A stretch of DNA of 58,976 nt, taken from positions 1 to 58,976 of the forward strand of contig NZ_JAGIKZ010000021.1 in NCBI RefSeq assembly GCF_017874625.1, in the 5' to 3' direction. The first letter of the stretch is position 1, and every line of letters begins with the position of its first letter. Origin of the DNA: Cytobacillus eiseniae. Lineage in GTDB: Bacteria > Bacillota > Bacilli > Bacillales > Cytobacillaceae. The position numbers and the translations under genes are program-made. The notes under the pieces were generated by a model that did not search any database, was not told the origin of the DNA, and saw only the letters and a program-made list of their open reading frames with translations. This document shows, in pieces, positions 58,787 through 58,976 of this stretch.

Positions 58787-58976
58787 TTTATTGGAGAGTT
58801 TGATCCTGGCTCAGGACGAACGCTGGCGGCGTGCCTAATACATGCAAGTCGAGCGAATCTGAGGGAGCTTGCTCCCAAAGATTAGCGGCGGACGGGTGAG
58901 TAACACGTGGGCAACCTACCTGTAAGACTGGGATAACTTCGGGAAACCGGAGCTAATACCGGATAATTCTTTTCCT
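58787..58976 (+). rRNA. rrs: 16S ribosomal RNA, 5' part (runs off the window)
   Basis: Starts TTTATTGGAGAGTTTGATCC, the universal 5' end of bacterial 16S rRNA, and continues through GACGAACGCTGGCGGCGTGC, AGCGGCGGACGGGTGAGTAA and TAATACCGGATAATTC. About 190 of 1550 nt are in the window. The V1 loop (GAATCTGAGGGAGCTTGCTC) is of Bacillaceae type. Confidence 0.98.

Overview
The window comes from a low-GC, endospore-forming Bacillaceae (Bacillus sensu lato). Four things indicate this: strong AGGAGG-type ribosome-binding sites with many TTG/GTG starts, a Spo0E-like phosphatase, CsoR/CopZ/CopA copper genes, and the 5' end of a Bacillus-type 16S rRNA gene with tandem rrn promoters at the right edge. 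I cannot name the genus or species.

Layout. (1) 1-5350: a dyad-repeat region, pgi, a MITE-like repeat, a YugO-type K+ channel, a Spo0E-like mini-gene, and an ECF sigma/anti-sigma pair. (2) 5635-9460: a chemoreceptor, then a class I c-di-GMP riboswitch with its own terminator leading a two-gene unit (small STAS-like protein and a FabH-like thiolase-fold protein). (3) 9530-12780: csoR-copZ and copA with palindromic operators. (4) 12869-15454: GNAT, GyrI-like protein and a membrane GGDEF diguanylate cyclase. (5) 15955-27880: a sigma-54 activator, a PepV-type dipeptidase, and a sigma-54-promoted oligopeptide ABC operon with asparaginase II and an M20 amidohydrolase. (6) 28105-31560: a decaying accessory patch (stop-interrupted Rpn-like gene, tiny overlapping ORFs, UPF0158, a hendecad-repeat coiled coil, a frameshifted regulator). 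(7) 31843-37830: a sigma-54-promoted Xaa-Pro dipeptidase and a Liv-type amino-acid ABC transporter. (8) 38131-47900: a 4-hydroxyproline catabolic cluster on both strands around a second sigma-54 activator. (9) 48124-55360: a second oligopeptide ABC operon with an Xaa-Pro peptidase and a DUF3899 protein. (10) 55430-58976: tRNA-Ala, MgtC, an EamA transporter, DUF488 and the start of an rrn operon.

How the genes fit together. Parts 5, 7, 8 and 9 read as one nutritional programme. Peptides are imported by two Opp-type systems with fused double-ATPase subunits, imido bonds are cut by two M24 Xaa-Pro peptidases, and hydroxyproline is converted by epimerase, an HcnABC-like flavin/Fe-S dehydrogenase, a DHDPS-family deaminase and an aldehyde dehydrogenase to 2-oxoglutarate. 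At least four good -24/-12 promoters (GG-N10-GC spacing) sit before key units and two bEBP activators are encoded here. I infer a sigma-54-controlled system for collagen/gelatin-type or other proline/hydroxyproline-rich peptides. The most unusual element in it is a second proline-racemase-family protein lacking both catalytic cysteines.

The other candidate for novelty is the c-di-GMP riboswitch controlling a FabH-like protein that keeps the active-site Cys but appears to have lost the catalytic His and Asn, with a diguanylate cyclase about 7 kb away.
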